Origin: Nitrospirota bacterium
GTDB taxonomy: Bacteria > Nitrospirota > Nitrospiria > Nitrospirales > Nitrospiraceae
Assembly: GCA_016235225.1 (NCBI GenBank)
Contig: JACRLS010000128.1
Location: 1-28,651, forward strand
Direction: 5' to 3'
DNA: 28,651 nt
The notes beneath the pieces were generated by a model, which searched no databases, had not been told where the DNA came from, and saw only the letters and a list, made by a program, of their open reading frames with translations. Within the stretch, counting starts at the first letter, position 1. The number at the start of each line of letters is the position of its first letter. The translations under genes and the position numbers were made by a program. Positions 21,892 through 28,651 of this stretch are shown here, in pieces.

Positions 21892-23790
21892 ATGAGCTCT
21901 GATCCGACCGAAAAAGACATTCAAAACGCCGAGATTCCAGACCAGTTGCCGCTCTTGCCGGTCAGGGACATCGTCGTGTTCCCCTACATGGTGCTGCCGC
22001 TCTTCGTCGGTCGAGAGATGTCCATCAAGGCGATCGAGGCCGCGCTCGCCGGCAACCGCATGGTCTTTCTGGCGACGCAAAAGGCGCTGGACGTGGAGAA
22101 TCCTTCACCCGACGAGATCCACCCCGTGGGCACCGTCGGCATCATCATGCGGATGCTCAAACTGCCGGACGAGCGCATCAAGATTCTGGTGCACGGACTC
22201 GCCAAGGCCAAGGCGACGGAGTACATCCAGTCGGAGCCTTATTATTCGGTCAAGATTGCGAAGATCGTCGAAGCCAAACCGGCGACCAATCTGGAAGGCG
22301 AAGCCGTCATGCGGACGGTGAAGGAGCAGCTTGAGCGCATCGTCAGTCTGGGCAAAGTGCTCATGCCCGACGTGATGGTGGTCATCGAGAACCTCGAGGA
22401 CCCTGGCCGCCTGGCCGACATGGTGGCGTCCAATCTTGGATTGAAGGTCGAAGTCACTCAGGAGGTGCTCGAGATCGAGGATTCGATCGGCCGCTTCAAA
22501 CGTGTGAGCGAGATTCTCGCCAAAGAAGTCGAAGTCCTCTCCATGCAGCAGAAGATCCAGGCGCAAGCCAAGGGGGAGATGGACAAGACGCAGCGGGAGT
22601 ACTTCCTCCGCGAGCAACTCAAGGCCATCCAGAAGGAATTGGGCGAGCTGGACGAACGGTCGGAAGAGATTGCCGAGTTCCGCAAGCGCCTCAAAGACGC
22701 CAAGATGCCCGAGAAAGTGCTGAAGGAATGCGAGAAGCAGGTCAAGCGGCTCGAGAAGATGCATCCCGACACGGCCGAGTCCGCCACCGTCCGCACGTAT
22801 CTGGAGTGGATGGTCGACCTGCCCTGGAGCAAGAAGTCGAAGGACAACCTCGACATCAAGGCAGCCGCGAAGGTCCTCAATGAGGACCACTTCGATCTGG
22901 AGAAGGTGAAGGAGCGGATTCTGGAATACCTGGCCGTTCGCAAGCTGAAAGACAAGATGAAGGGCCCGATCCTCTGCTTTGCCGGCCCCCCGGGCGTCGG
23001 AAAAACGTCGCTGGGCAAGTCGATTGCGCGCGCCCTGGGCCGGGAGTTCGTCCGCGTGAGCTTAGGCGGTGTTCGAGATGAAGCCGAGATTCGCGGCCAT
23101 CGTCGCACCTACGTCGGCGCCCTCCCTGGACGCATCATCCAAGGCATCAAACAGGCCGGGACCAGCAATCCGGTCTTCATGCTGGATGAGATCGACAAGG
23201 TCGGCGCGGACTTCCGGGGAGACCCCTCGGCGGCCTTGCTGGAAGTGCTGGATCCCGAACAGAACCATGCCTTCAGCGACCACTATCTGGGCGTTCCCCT
23301 TGATCTGTCCGAGGTCATGTTCATTACGACCGCGAATGTGATCGACCCGATCATCTCCGCGCTGCGGGACCGAATGGAGATTATCGAGATTCCAGGGTAC
23401 ACCGAGGAGGAAAAGCTGGGCATCGCCCTCAAGTACTTGATTCCGCGGCAGCTAAAAGAACACGGGATTACCGACGCCCATATCGCGATCACGGAGCCGG
23501 CTCTTCGCCAACTCATTTCGCAATATACGCGGGAAGCGGGCGTTCGCAACCTCGAACGGGAAGTGGCCCGCGTGATGCGGAAAGTCGCCAAGAAGGTCGC
23601 AGAAGGTAAAGTCCGCTGTTACGCCGTCACGCCCACCAACCTCTCCAAGTACCTCGGGGTGCCGAAGTATCTCCCCGACCGAAGTATCTCCCCGACACGG
23701 AGCAGACCAAGGACGAGATCGGCGTGGCCACGGGCCTGGCCTGGACGGAAACGGGCGGCGACGTCCTCTATATCGAAGCGACGGCCATGA
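21892..23790 (+). CDS. lon: Lon protease, N-terminal and AAA+ part, frameshifted by a 17-bp duplication
   Basis: The ATP-dependent protease Lon, which degrades damaged and regulatory proteins in the cytoplasm. The substrate-binding LON domain starts at LPLLPVRDIVVFPYMVLPLF. A coiled-coil region around residues 210-280 precedes the AAA+ module: Walker A GPPGVGKTSLGKS near residue 365, Walker B VFMLDEIDKVG, then a sensor region with TTANVIDPI. True homology ends near 23679 at LGVPKYLPD. There a 17-bp tandem duplication throws the frame, and the ORF goes on for about 37 Arg/Ser/Pro-rich residues to a stop at 23790. As written it would lack the protease domain. The start follows galU by 36 nt. 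Confidence 0.93.
   Translation: MSSDPTEKDIQNAEIPDQLPLLPVRDIVVFPYMVLPLFVGREMSIKAIEAALAGNRMVFLATQKALDVENPSPDEIHPVGTVGIIMRMLKLPDERIKILVHGLAKAKATEYIQSEPYYSVKIAKIVEAKPATNLEGEAVMRTVKEQLERIVSLGKVLMPDVMVVIENLEDPGRLADMVASNLGLKVEVTQEVLEIEDSIGRFKRVSEILAKEVEVLSMQQKIQAQAKGEMDKTQREYFLREQLKAIQKELGELDERSEEIAEFRKRLKDAKMPEKVLKECEKQVKRLEKMHPDTAESATVRTYLEWMVDLPWSKKSKDNLDIKAAAKVLNEDHFDLEKVKERILEYLAVRKLKDKMKGPILCFAGPPGVGKTSLGKSIARALGREFVRVSLGGVRDEAEIRGHRRTYVGALPGRIIQGIKQAGTSNPVFMLDEIDKVGADFRGDPSAALLEVLDPEQNHAFSDHYLGVPLDLSEVMFITTANVIDPIISALRDRMEIIEIPGYTEEEKLGIALKYLIPRQLKEHGITDAHIAITEPALRQLISQYTREAGVRNLEREVARVMRKVAKKVAEGKVRCYAVTPTNLSKYLGVPKYLPDRSISPTRSRPRTRSAWPRAWPGRKRAATSSISKRRP
23663..23696. repeat. 17-bp tandem duplication in lon
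   Basis: CGAAGTATCTCCCCGAC occurs twice in direct tandem (23663-23679 and 23680-23696). Removing one copy joins ...LGVPKYLPD to TEQTKDEIGVATGLAWTE in a single frame, the normal Lon sequence at the AAA+/protease boundary. Confidence 0.95.
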
Positions 23791-24407
23791 AGGGAAAAGG
23801 CGGGCTGACGTTGACCGGACACTTGGGCGACGTCATGAAGGAATCCGCCCATGCCGCACTGAGTTATATCCGCGCGAAACAAAAAACCCTCGGGATCAAA
23901 GAGGATGTCTTTTCCAAGTTCGATCTCCACATCCATGTCCCGGCCGGCGCCATCCCCAAAGACGGGCCGTCCGCCGGCATTACGATGGCCACCGCGTTGA
24001 CCTCGATCCTGACCAACACGCCGGTCCGGCGCAACGTGGCCATGACGGGCGAAGTGACGTTGCGAGGGCGCGTGTTGCCGATCGGAGGCCTCAAAGAAAA
24101 AATCCTGGCCGCCAAGCGCGCCAAGATGACGACGGTCATCCTCCCCAAGCGGAACGAAAAGGATCTCCAGGAAATCCCCAAGCATCTGCAACGGGGCCTG
24201 CGCTTTGCCTTTGCCGACACTATGGACGACGTGCTTCGGGTCGCCCTGGCGCGAACCTCTCCGCCACGGGCCAAGGGTCGGACATCCGGGACAGCCCGCC
24301 GCCAGAAACCGGTCCGCCCCCGACATCCGACGCCCACGCCCCTCGTCCCGCCGAAGGGCACACCAAGGCCAAGACCGATCGCCCCCACCCTGTCGGTCCG
24401 CGCATAG
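23697..24407 (+). CDS. lon: Lon protease, C-terminal proteolytic part
   Basis: The 3' part of lon in the shifted frame. It opens TEQTKDEIGVATGLAWTETG and holds the protease domain with the Ser/Lys dyad: Ser in PKDGPSAGITMA and Lys in VLPIGGLKEKILAAKR. The normal end of the fold is near DTMDDVLRVAL, after which about 50 Pro/Arg-rich residues are added (SPPRAKGRTSGTARRQ and on). An ATG at 23724 exists in this frame, but it lies within the conserved region (MATGLAW is really VATGLAW with GTG), so an independent protein is unlikely. Joined to the 5' part the enzyme would be about 830 residues, near the family norm. Confidence 0.9.
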   Translation, partial: TEQTKDEIGVATGLAWTETGGDVLYIEATAMKGKGGLTLTGHLGDVMKESAHAALSYIRAKQKTLGIKEDVFSKFDLHIHVPAGAIPKDGPSAGITMATALTSILTNTPVRRNVAMTGEVTLRGRVLPIGGLKEKILAAKRAKMTTVILPKRNEKDLQEIPKHLQRGLRFAFADTMDDVLRVALARTSPPRAKGRTSGTARRQKPVRPRHPTPTPLVPPKGTPRPRPIAPTLSVRA

Positions 24408-24427
24408 AGGGGCTCGTTCGTGCACGG

Positions 24428-25492
24428 ATGGCTCATCCCTCCTCATCGGTGACCGGGGAATTCCGCCTGATCCGGCAGTTGGCCGAGCGCTTTAGCTGGT
24501 CGCACCCTTCGGTTCTTCGCGGTATCGGCGACGATGCCGCCGTCGTGCGCCTCTCGACCAGGCGACCGCTGCTCCTCACGACCGATCTTCTGGCGGAAGG
24601 CATCCACTTCGATCTCAGGACCGCCGCCTTCGAGGACATCGGCTACAAGGCGGCCGTCGCCAATCTGAGCGACATTGCGGCGATGGGCGGCAGACCGCAC
24701 GCCATGCTGGTGGCGCTCGCGCTCCCGCGCACAGCCACGTCCCGCCAGGTCGAGCGGCTGTACCGGGGCATGATGCGGATCTGCCGGCCGTTCATGGTCG
24801 CGCTCGTCGGCGGGGACACCTCTGCCTCTCGGCATGGATGGTTCATCAGCATGACCATGACCGGGGTCGCCTCCCCGCATCGGATCCTCTATCGGAGCGG
24901 CGCGCGCCCGGGCAATGACCTGTGGGTCTCCGGCACGCTGGGCGACTCAGCAGCGGGTCTTCAACTCCTTGCGGGGCCCACGCCGTCGAGACTCGCCCCA
25001 CATCACGTCCGGACGTTGATCGCCCGACATCACCGACCCACCCCCCGCATCGCCCTGGGACAACTCCTCGCCTCACAGAAACTGGCGACCGCGGCAATTG
25101 ATGTCTCCGACGGTCTCTCGGGAGATTTGGCCCATGTGTGCGAAGAAAGCGGCGTGGGCGTGGAGGTCGTGGCCGCGACCCTCCCGCTCTCTCCGGCCCT
25201 GCGTGCCTATGCCGTGTCCAGGCGGATGGATGCCGCGCGCCTCGCCCTGCAAGGCGGCGAGGACTACGAGATCCTCTTCACTGCGCCGTCCTCTGCCAGG
25301 GGCAGACTGGAGCGCCTGAGCCGACGACAGGACCGTTGCCCGCTCACAAGGATCGGAACGATCAAGCGGAAGCGATTCGGGCTGCGGCTCCGGCAGATGG
25401 ACGGCAAGTTGGTCGCCATCCCGCGCCTGAGTTACGAGCATTTCAGCGAACGGCGCGACACAAACCTCACGAACCGGGACCTCTTCCAATGA
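24428..25492 (+). CDS. thiL: Thiamine-monophosphate kinase
   Basis: ThiL phosphorylates thiamine monophosphate to thiamine pyrophosphate with ATP. The 354-residue protein has the PurM/ThiL-like fold: LRGIGDDAAVVR near residue 35, TTDLLAEGIHFD, YKAAVANLSDIAAMGG, VGGDTSAS, and in the C-terminal half AIDVSDGLSGDLAHV and LQGGEDYEILFTAP. These Asp-rich motifs bind Mg-ATP and substrate. The C-terminal tail (SERRDTNLTNRDLFQ) is weakly conserved. It lies 20 nt after lon, and its stop overlaps the next start as ATGA. Confidence 0.95.
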   Translation: MAHPSSSVTGEFRLIRQLAERFSWSHPSVLRGIGDDAAVVRLSTRRPLLLTTDLLAEGIHFDLRTAAFEDIGYKAAVANLSDIAAMGGRPHAMLVALALPRTATSRQVERLYRGMMRICRPFMVALVGGDTSASRHGWFISMTMTGVASPHRILYRSGARPGNDLWVSGTLGDSAAGLQLLAGPTPSRLAPHHVRTLIARHHRPTPRIALGQLLASQKLATAAIDVSDGLSGDLAHVCEESGVGVEVVAATLPLSPALRAYAVSRRMDAARLALQGGEDYEILFTAPSSARGRLERLSRRQDRCPLTRIGTIKRKRFGLRLRQMDGKLVAIPRLSYEHFSERRDTNLTNRDLFQ

Positions 25493-25974
25493 GCCGACTC
25501 CAATCGATGCTGCGGCAACTCCTGCATCTCGACGAGTCCCCCCATCGGACGTCCCTTGCCTTCACCCTCGGCGTCTTTATCACCTTCTCACCCCTCTATG
25601 GGACCCATCTCGCGCTGATTGGCCTCTGTGCCTGGCTGTTTCGGTTGAATGCGGTCGCGATGTTTGCGGGCGCGTTCGTCAACAATCCCTGGACGCTCGT
25701 GCCGACCCTCGGTGGGACCCTGTGGCTCGGCTGTTGGCTCACCGGCGTGTCATCCGCACCCGCGCTGGACTGGCAGGATTTGAGCGTCCGTGCCATCTAC
25801 AACCAGATGATGCCCTATGCGGTCCCGTTCCTGGTCGGAGGTCTGGTAGTGAGCACGGTTGCGGCAGTCGTGAGTTATCCGATTGCCTACTGGCTCATCG
25901 TGCGCTACCGAGCACGCCGCGCGAGTCTCGACAGGCCTCAGGAGCAATTGCCCCCTCCCACCACTGTGCGCTAA
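25489..25974 (+). CDS. DUF2062 domain membrane protein
   Basis: A 161-residue DUF2062 protein of unknown function. The start is the ATG at 25489, which overlaps the thiL stop as ATGA; the same frame is open far upstream inside thiL, but that is a shadow. The family motif HRTSLAFTLGVFITFSPLYG is near residues 21-40, with NNPWTLVPTLGGTLWLG in the middle. Three or four hydrophobic segments are visible, the last one VVSTVAAVVSYPIAYWLIV, followed by a basic Arg-rich cytoplasmic tail. Such proteins sit in the inner membrane; coupling to thiL is positional only. Confidence 0.87.
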   Translation: MSRLQSMLRQLLHLDESPHRTSLAFTLGVFITFSPLYGTHLALIGLCAWLFRLNAVAMFAGAFVNNPWTLVPTLGGTLWLGCWLTGVSSAPALDWQDLSVRAIYNQMMPYAVPFLVGGLVVSTVAAVVSYPIAYWLIVRYRARRASLDRPQEQLPPPTTVR

Positions 25975-26054
25975 ACTAGCCTTGGATACCGGTCATCACG
26001 CAGCCGATCGATGTCGCCACGCAGAGGCACACAGCCGCAAGGCGAGACTCCCCC

Positions 26055-27479
26055 ATGCGGACCACGCTCCTGACTCCCGATCAACATTATGACGGATCGG
26101 CGCTGATCGCCGACCCCATTCACGAATACATCACCTTCACGGTTCCGTTTACCACTCCGGAGCCGGGGGAGCGGACCGAAAAAGACCTGATCGACTCCCC
26201 GTGGGTTCAACGGCTCCGCTCGATCTATCAATTGCAAAGCGCCCGGTGGGTCTATCCCTCCGCGGAACATAGCCGCTTCCAACATTCCCTGGGTGTCATG
26301 CACGTGGCCGGCCGGTTCGCGCGCCATCTCTATCCCTCGCTGGCTCGGGTGGTGCCGGACCTGCCCTCGCAGAACTATGTCGAAGAGCTGCTCCGCATCA
26401 CCGCCCTGGTTCACGATATCGGACACGGGCCGTTTTGCCACTTCTTCGATGAGAATTTTCTGGAAGACTTCGGCCTCACGCATGAGCGCATCGGCCAGGT
26501 CATTATCCGGGAACATCTCGGCGAGATGATCAAGAAGATTCGCCGCAGTCCCCATGGCCCGTTTCCGCCCGGCGAGCAGTTGGACCCGGATCACATGGCC
26601 TTCTTGATCCTGAAGGATCCGGCCAAAGACAGCGCGCGCTATCCCAAGTGGCTCGCCTTCTTGCAGCCGGTGATCGGCGGCATCTATACGGCGGACAATC
26701 TCGACTACGTGCTGCGCGACTCCTATATGTGCGGCGTCGCGGTCGGGCCTGTCGACCTGTCCCGGTTGATCCACTACACGCTGATCACCCCCAAAGGGCT
26801 CACGATCCACCGGACCGGCCTGCCGGCGCTCCAGATGTTCCTCAATACGCGGCTGTACCTGTACCAGAACGTCTATTATCACCGGACCACGCGCGCCATC
26901 GACATTCACCTGCGGGAAATCTTCCACGACACCATGGCCTTTGTGTTTCCCAAGAATCCGGTGAAGGCGATGGACGCCTACCTCTCGCTGACGGATTGGT
27001 CGTTGATCGAGACGGTGCGCCAGTGGCCGACCTCGCGGAGCCGGAAGAAGCGCGCGCTCGGGATGGAGTGGAAGCACATTCTCGGGCGGGATGTGAAGTG
27101 GAAGATGGCCTACAATGCCATGCTGCCGACGCGAGGGGACGAGCGCGGGCGGGTCTATATGGATCGGGACACGCTGACGGCGCGCATTCGTGCGGAACTC
27201 CCCGCCCATCTGAAGAAGATCGAATTCTGTGTCGATCTCGCCAATCAGGATCCCCGCCCGGTCAACCTCTTGAATATGGGGGAGTTCCAAATCTATGTCT
27301 ACGATCCGGCCACCCAGTCCGTCTCGAAAGAGGCGCTCAAAGAGTTTTTCGATTACCTCCCCGCTCGGATCGTGCAGCTTCGTATCTTCGCCAAAGATCA
27401 CAGCGCCGACGCGGAGTTGGCCAAGGTCACCGAGGGAGTGCTGACCTCCGAAGGCCACAGCGTCAAGACCAACGTCTGA
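26055..27479 (+). CDS. HD-domain phosphohydrolase (SAMHD1/dNTPase-like)
   Basis: A 474-residue HD-superfamily phosphohydrolase. It begins with ADPIHEYITFTVPF and then WVQRLRSIYQLQSARWVYPS, the approach to the active site in SAMHD1-like enzymes. The metal-binding residues are His77 (EHSRFQHSLGVMHVAG), His120-Asp121 and His124 (ALVHDIGHGPFCH), and a later Asp in YTADNLDYVLRDSY. This layout belongs to proteins that hydrolyse dNTPs to nucleosides and triphosphate, or related nucleotides; the substrate here is not known. An 80-nt gap separates it from the DUF2062 gene. No clear Shine-Dalgarno sequence precedes the ATG. Confidence 0.9.
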   Translation: MRTTLLTPDQHYDGSALIADPIHEYITFTVPFTTPEPGERTEKDLIDSPWVQRLRSIYQLQSARWVYPSAEHSRFQHSLGVMHVAGRFARHLYPSLARVVPDLPSQNYVEELLRITALVHDIGHGPFCHFFDENFLEDFGLTHERIGQVIIREHLGEMIKKIRRSPHGPFPPGEQLDPDHMAFLILKDPAKDSARYPKWLAFLQPVIGGIYTADNLDYVLRDSYMCGVAVGPVDLSRLIHYTLITPKGLTIHRTGLPALQMFLNTRLYLYQNVYYHRTTRAIDIHLREIFHDTMAFVFPKNPVKAMDAYLSLTDWSLIETVRQWPTSRSRKKRALGMEWKHILGRDVKWKMAYNAMLPTRGDERGRVYMDRDTLTARIRAELPAHLKKIEFCVDLANQDPRPVNLLNMGEFQIYVYDPATQSVSKEALKEFFDYLPARIVQLRIFAKDHSADAELAKVTEGVLTSEGHSVKTNV

Positions 27480-27558
27480 CCCCCCCGCCGTCCCCCACTC
27501 TCAAGACCGGCCCCCAACCGTCCGATGAAGGAGCAGGACCACCCCGGGACCCTCCGTC

Positions 27559-27918
27559 ATGCTCGTGACTGCGCCAGGATCCAAACTTCGTATCCTGAAC
27601 GAGCCCCTCTATCAGTTGCTCCGCGACGGTAAGGTCGCTGAGTTCAACGCGCGGAAGCCCGCCGGGGCGAAGTTGGATTTCACGAACGCGGATTTCCGGA
27701 ATCTTGAACTGCGTGGACTTGACGCGCGGGGGATTGATTTCAGTGGATCCTACTTCCGGCAGGCCGATCTTCGTGGCGTGGATTTCCGAGACAGCCGGCT
27801 GGAGGGCGCCAGCCTGAACGGCGCCAAAGTCTCCGGGGCCTACTTTCCCTCCGAACTCTCACCCGAAGAAATCTCGCTCTCGCTGCAACAAGGTACCCGC
27901 ATGCGGTATCGGCGGTAG
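27559..27918 (+). CDS. Small pentapeptide-repeat protein
   Basis: A 119-residue protein with a short run of pentapeptide repeats of the A(D/N)LXX type between residues 38 and 95: LDFTN, ADFRN, LELRG, LDARG, IDFSG, SYFRQ, ADLRG, VDFRD, SRLEG, ASLNG. Such repeats form a right-handed square beta-helix. With about ten repeats it is shorter than the topoisomerase-shielding members of the family. The N-terminal 35 residues (LYQLLRDGKVAEFNARKPAG) look helical. The C-terminal FPSELSPEEISLSLQQGTRMRY recurs in other small pentapeptide proteins, as far as I recall. Function unknown. Confidence 0.85.
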   Translation: MLVTAPGSKLRILNEPLYQLLRDGKVAEFNARKPAGAKLDFTNADFRNLELRGLDARGIDFSGSYFRQADLRGVDFRDSRLEGASLNGAKVSGAYFPSELSPEEISLSLQQGTRMRYRR

Positions 27919-28074
27919 CAGGCGGGTCGTTCTTTTGTTCCGCCTCGCAGATCGCCTCGCCTCTCTCGACCCTCGGCACCTCCGCCACGCCGTGGAAGGG
28001 CGCCCAGCCCTGAACTGCCAACACGGCGGGGCGTCCCATCCCAAAGGAGAGGCACCGCTCTATTGGCTTTCATT
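27919..28074. other. Intergenic region without a recognised gene
   Basis: The first part has AGGCGG and CCGCCT arms around a T-rich loop directly after the pentapeptide gene, but no T-tract follows, so it is not a clear terminator. ORFs on either strand here show no recognisable family features. The stretch separates housekeeping genes from the unit starting at 28164. Confidence 0.4.
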
Positions 28075-28103
28075 TTGATCTGCCACCTAAACCAGCCTAC
28101 AAT
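28075..28103 (+). promoter_or_regulatory. Sigma-70-type promoter upstream of the PLD/helicase-type gene
   Basis: -35 TTGATC (28075-28080), a 17-bp spacer, and -10 TACAAT (28098-28103). Transcription would start near 28110, leaving about 54 nt before the ATG at 28164. It suggests the downstream gene is an independent unit. Confidence 0.5.
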
Positions 28104-28163
28104 GGCGCGGCCGAAGAATTATCCTTCAGCGACAGCCGATTCGAACGAGCGAAACACCAAGCA

Positions 28164-28651
28164 ATGCCCAGAATCTTCGACAACATCGAGCAATCCCTCC
28201 TGCCGGCGCTTCGGCAGACGTTACAGCTCTCACAGCGTGCAGACTTCTGCGTCGGGTACTTCAATCTTCGTGGCTGGAAAGCAATTGATTCATTCATCGA
28301 AGCATGGCCGGGTAACGCTGATAACCAGTGCCGGCTGCTTGTCGGGATGCAGCGACTGCCGCAGGAGGAGTTACGTCAGATATACAGTCTCATGCGTCGG
28401 GAAGACACGATGGACCAAAATATGGCGGTCCGTCTCAAGCGCAAACTTGCGGAGGAGTTCCGTGACCAGTTGACGCTTGGCGCACCCACAGCCGAGGACG
28501 AAGCTGGTTTGAGGCGATTGGCTGCGCAACTCAAAGCCGGCAAGCTCGTCGTGAAGCTGTTTCTCAAGCACACTCTTCACGCGAAGCTGTACCTCTGCTT
28601 TCGTCGCGATTCCGATAACCCGCGCACGGCCTATCTCGGCAGCAGCAACCT
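28164..28651 (+). CDS. Phospholipase-D-like / helicase-related protein, N-terminal part (cut by window end)
   Basis: The visible 162 codons begin MPRIFDNIEQSLLPALRQTL and contain ADFCVGYFNLRGWKAIDSFI, LLVGMQRLPQEELRQIY, then LKHTLHAKLYL and finally YLGSSN at the window edge. HxK (HAKLYL) followed by GSSN is the HKD half-site of the phospholipase D superfamily. Proteins with this start often continue into an SNF2-type helicase and occur in restriction or phage-defence islands. Whether the helicase is present cannot be seen. The ATG at 28164 is the only start in this frame after the promoter; the frame is open further upstream but has no ATG there. A different frame (28063-28473) across this region has no family features. 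Confidence 0.8.
   Translation, partial: MPRIFDNIEQSLLPALRQTLQLSQRADFCVGYFNLRGWKAIDSFIEAWPGNADNQCRLLVGMQRLPQEELRQIYSLMRREDTMDQNMAVRLKRKLAEEFRDQLTLGAPTAEDEAGLRRLAAQLKAGKLVVKLFLKHTLHAKLYLCFRRDSDNPRTAYLGSSN

Noticed and set aside
22105..23108. Minus-strand ORFs opposite lon
   Set aside because: Low-complexity Leu/His/Asp-rich or Ser/Arg-rich translations that mirror conserved Lon sequence.
25138..25974. A longer version of the DUF2062 gene starting inside thiL
   Set aside because: The extra 117 codons are a shadow of thiL. The ATGA overlap at 25489 and the family start favour the short form.
25971..27458. A 495-codon minus-strand ORF opposite the HD-domain gene
   Set aside because: The plus strand has the complete HD motif set in order. 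The minus translation has no recognisable domain.
27919..27955. Hairpin after the pentapeptide gene as a rho-independent terminator
   Set aside because: A 6-bp stem with a T-rich loop exists, but no T-tract follows the stem.
28063..28473. ORF starting at TTG 28063 over the PLD gene
   Set aside because: Its translation is Ser/Thr-rich without motifs, while the frame from 28164 shows the PLD HKD half-site.
1..28651. tRNA, rRNA, transposase or integrase genes
   Set aside because: I looked for cloverleaf-like segments, transposase motifs and terminal inverted repeats with target duplications and saw none I could support.

Overview
The window looks like a piece of a diderm, LPS-making bacterium with high-GC DNA. 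The gene complement and the many short-word repeat arrays suggest Nitrospirota (Nitrospira-like), but that placement is recognition plus inference and was not tested. Two gene blocks diverge from a promoter region at about 20611-20985.

The minus-strand block (20610 down to 1) is an envelope-biogenesis locus. In transcription order it carries bamA (broken), two OmpH/Skp-like chaperones (one a predicted lipoprotein), fabZ, lpxA, lpxI, a GnnA-like Gfo/Idh oxidoreductase, lpxB, msbA, a DUF374 acyltransferase (frameshifted), waaA, lpxK, a waaF-gmhB fusion, a Gfo/Idh oxidoreductase fused to a hexapeptide acyltransferase, two GT9 heptosyltransferases and three GT2 glycosyltransferases, the last cut by the window edge. 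Together these cover lipid A assembly, Kdo addition, flipping by MsbA, inner-core heptose and outer-core sugars, plus the outer-membrane protein insertion machinery. Many genes are coupled by ATGA overlaps. lpxD is absent from its usual slot.

The plus-strand block (20986-27918) has galU behind a strong promoter that predicts a leaderless mRNA, then lon (broken by a 17-bp duplication), thiL, a DUF2062 membrane protein, an HD-domain phosphohydrolase and a small pentapeptide-repeat protein. At the right edge (28164 onward) a new unit with its own promoter starts with a phospholipase-D-like/helicase-type protein of the kind found in defence islands.

The most unusual signal is a set of inverted arrays of 6-, 7-, 8- or 9-bp degenerate words. 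They sit at gene junctions between 180 and 14230. They supply stop codons and protein ends, and one forms an in-frame insertion of about 48 codons inside waaA. The same words recur at separate junctions. A second striking feature is that three normally conserved genes (bamA, lon and the DUF374 gene) each carry a disrupting lesion of a different type, which needs read-level checking before biology is inferred.
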